Source: Defluviitaleaceae bacterium (GTDB lineage Bacteria > Bacillota > Clostridia > Lachnospirales > WQUN01). From it: DNA of 59,792 bases. The notes under the pieces were generated by a model, which searched no databases, was not told the DNA's origin, and worked only from the letters and a program-made list of their open reading frames with translations. Shown here one piece after another: positions 59,026 to 59,792 of the stretch. The stretch lies in the NCBI GenBank assembly GCA_009781765.1, contig WQVC01000004.1:1-59792 (forward strand), given 5' to 3'. The translations under genes and the position numbers were made by a program. Within the stretch, counting starts at the first letter, position 1. Every line of letters starts with the position of its first letter.

Positions 59026-59106
59026 TCAAAACCACTGTTCGTAGGCTTTGGTGTAGCTGATAAAGAAGTCGCCTTTGTTTGTGCCGTTCTTGTTTGCTCC
59101 GCTCAT
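59026..59106 (-). pseudogene. N-terminal fragment of a TIR-domain protein
   Basis: 26 residues, MSGANKNGTNKGDFFISYTK followed by AYEQWF and a TGA. KGDFFISYTKADEQWAEWI is the usual start of bacterial TIR domains; here the frame stops right at the first helix. The ribosome binding site (AAAGGGGCGA) is intact, so the peptide may still be made. A family B repeat ends 27 bases downstream of the stop, suggesting a repeat-associated deletion. Confidence 0.55.
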
Positions 59107-59792
59107 TTGTATCGCCCCTTTGTTTTTCAATGACGTTTGCCGCGCAACCGCAGCCCCGAAACAAAAATTGCAGTTGTGCGAGAAGTCGGATGTATACCGA
59201 TGTTAATATCTTGAGAAATATGTATTGTAATTATATGGTGCTTTCGACAGAAAAACAAGACGCACGACAAAAAAGGCGACCGGCTCTCCCGAAAATTTCG
59301 AGAAAAAGCAATTTGGTTTTGCATAGCCTCAAACTTTGCCGGGAACCGAGTTAAAGCCCTCGGTCGCCGCCTCGTTTTCGGACAACACAAAATCAAATTG
59401 CTCCGCTAATCGCCTCGCCGATGCATTGTACCGGCGTTCGCTATATGTGGTTTGCTTGATTCGTTTTTTCTAAGTAAACCGAAGTCCCGGGAGCTTCGGG
59501 TGTGCAGAGCTTTCGCTCCGCGTTGCCGCGCTATATAAAAGGTGTGCACATGGGTGACGACGTTCGGTCGGCCGTGTCCGAACGGGTCTGCCCGCTTTCA
59601 TATAGTGCGGCGGGTGGTGCAGGTGTTGCTGTGGTACGGATGAAGCATTGGTGGTACATGGTGTTACTCGCAACCGTTATACAGCGGCTTCGGCACGGAG
59701 CGGTGCGGTCAGTTTCAGGGCGAACCCCTTCCTGAGATGGCAAACAACGTCCTTTGGCATAGAAGCGACTGCTTTGTTTCTCGGTTGCAGGG
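59107..59792. other. 686 bases without a supported gene
   Basis: Short frames on both strands lack ribosome binding sites and family motifs. Weak features only: a GTGTGCAGAGC block near 59500 that resembles a hairpin segment of structured RNA copies A and B (TGTGCAGAGTTTCG), and CGGACAACACAAAATCAAATTG near 59380, similar to family B flanks. It may hold the degraded start of another mobile or RNA unit extending beyond the window. Confidence 0.4.

Overview
The window reads as chromosome of an uncultured or poorly known low-complexity-intergenic member of the Bacillota (Clostridia-like). The basis is a complete WalRKHI cell-envelope operon, a Firmicutes-type L10 leader upstream of rplJ-rplL, SLH, LysM-G5 and copper-amine-oxidase-like surface proteins, a MutS-like ATPase, pyruvate phosphate dikinase, and strong consensus-like promoters. 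Base composition is near 50 percent GC. No rRNA, tRNA, CRISPR array or intact insertion sequence was recognised.

Layout. 0.26-4.4 kb: a two-component system with two secreted or lipoprotein partners. 4.7-7.0 kb: a double-CAP-domain surface protein with a long proline tail. 7.0-8.1 kb: gene remnants, structured RNA copy A and a small XRE regulator. 8.2-10.9 kb: a DtxR-like regulator and an ABC importer. 11.4-17.5 kb (minus strand): ogt, a thiamine-binding protein, radA, a VOC protein, rluD-like, lspA, pfkA. 17.9-22.5 kb: rplM-rpsI-ispE, then SLH and LysM-G5 proteins. 22.7-27.9 kb: walR-walK-walH-walI, followed by an HD-GYP response regulator, a DUF1883/zinc-ribbon protein and an Hpt/receiver pair. 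30.9-33.7 kb: polyamine genes (Orn/Lys/Arg decarboxylase, speE). 33.9-39.2 kb: a PPK2 kinase, radC and a transglutaminase-like membrane protein. 39.4-44.3 kb: a MacB-type ABC operon. 44.5-48.4 kb: maf, acpS, a CapA-like lipoprotein, a QueG-like protein and ylmH. 48.4-51.6 kb (minus): a RelB-like/zeta-like toxin-antitoxin operon, a surface protein, structured RNA copy C and a Fic protein. 51.8-55.8 kb (minus): rplJ-rplL-ppdK. 55.9-59.8 kb: a second XRE regulator, structured RNA copy B, a HicB remnant, a MutS-like membrane ATPase and a TIR remnant.

The most unusual content is not protein coding. First, three paralogous, promoter-driven, terminator-ended structured RNAs (about 380, 360 and 265 nt). 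They share a junction-type fold supported by compensatory base changes and sit beside decayed or active toxin-antitoxin and defence-type genes; two of the three precede paralogous XRE genes. Second, the genome is littered with short palindromic repeats of several families. One family (called C here) sits almost flush with stop codons in the sense orientation of the upstream gene. Families C and D are also found in frame inside conserved enzymes (rluD-like, maf, decarboxylase), where they add roughly 25-40 residues. One C copy lies inside the L10 leader. This resembles the Rickettsia palindromic elements in behaviour, but the sequences are not ones I recognise.

Gene starts were chosen from Shine-Dalgarno spacing and family alignment from memory. 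Functional calls rest on motifs read directly; no database search was possible.
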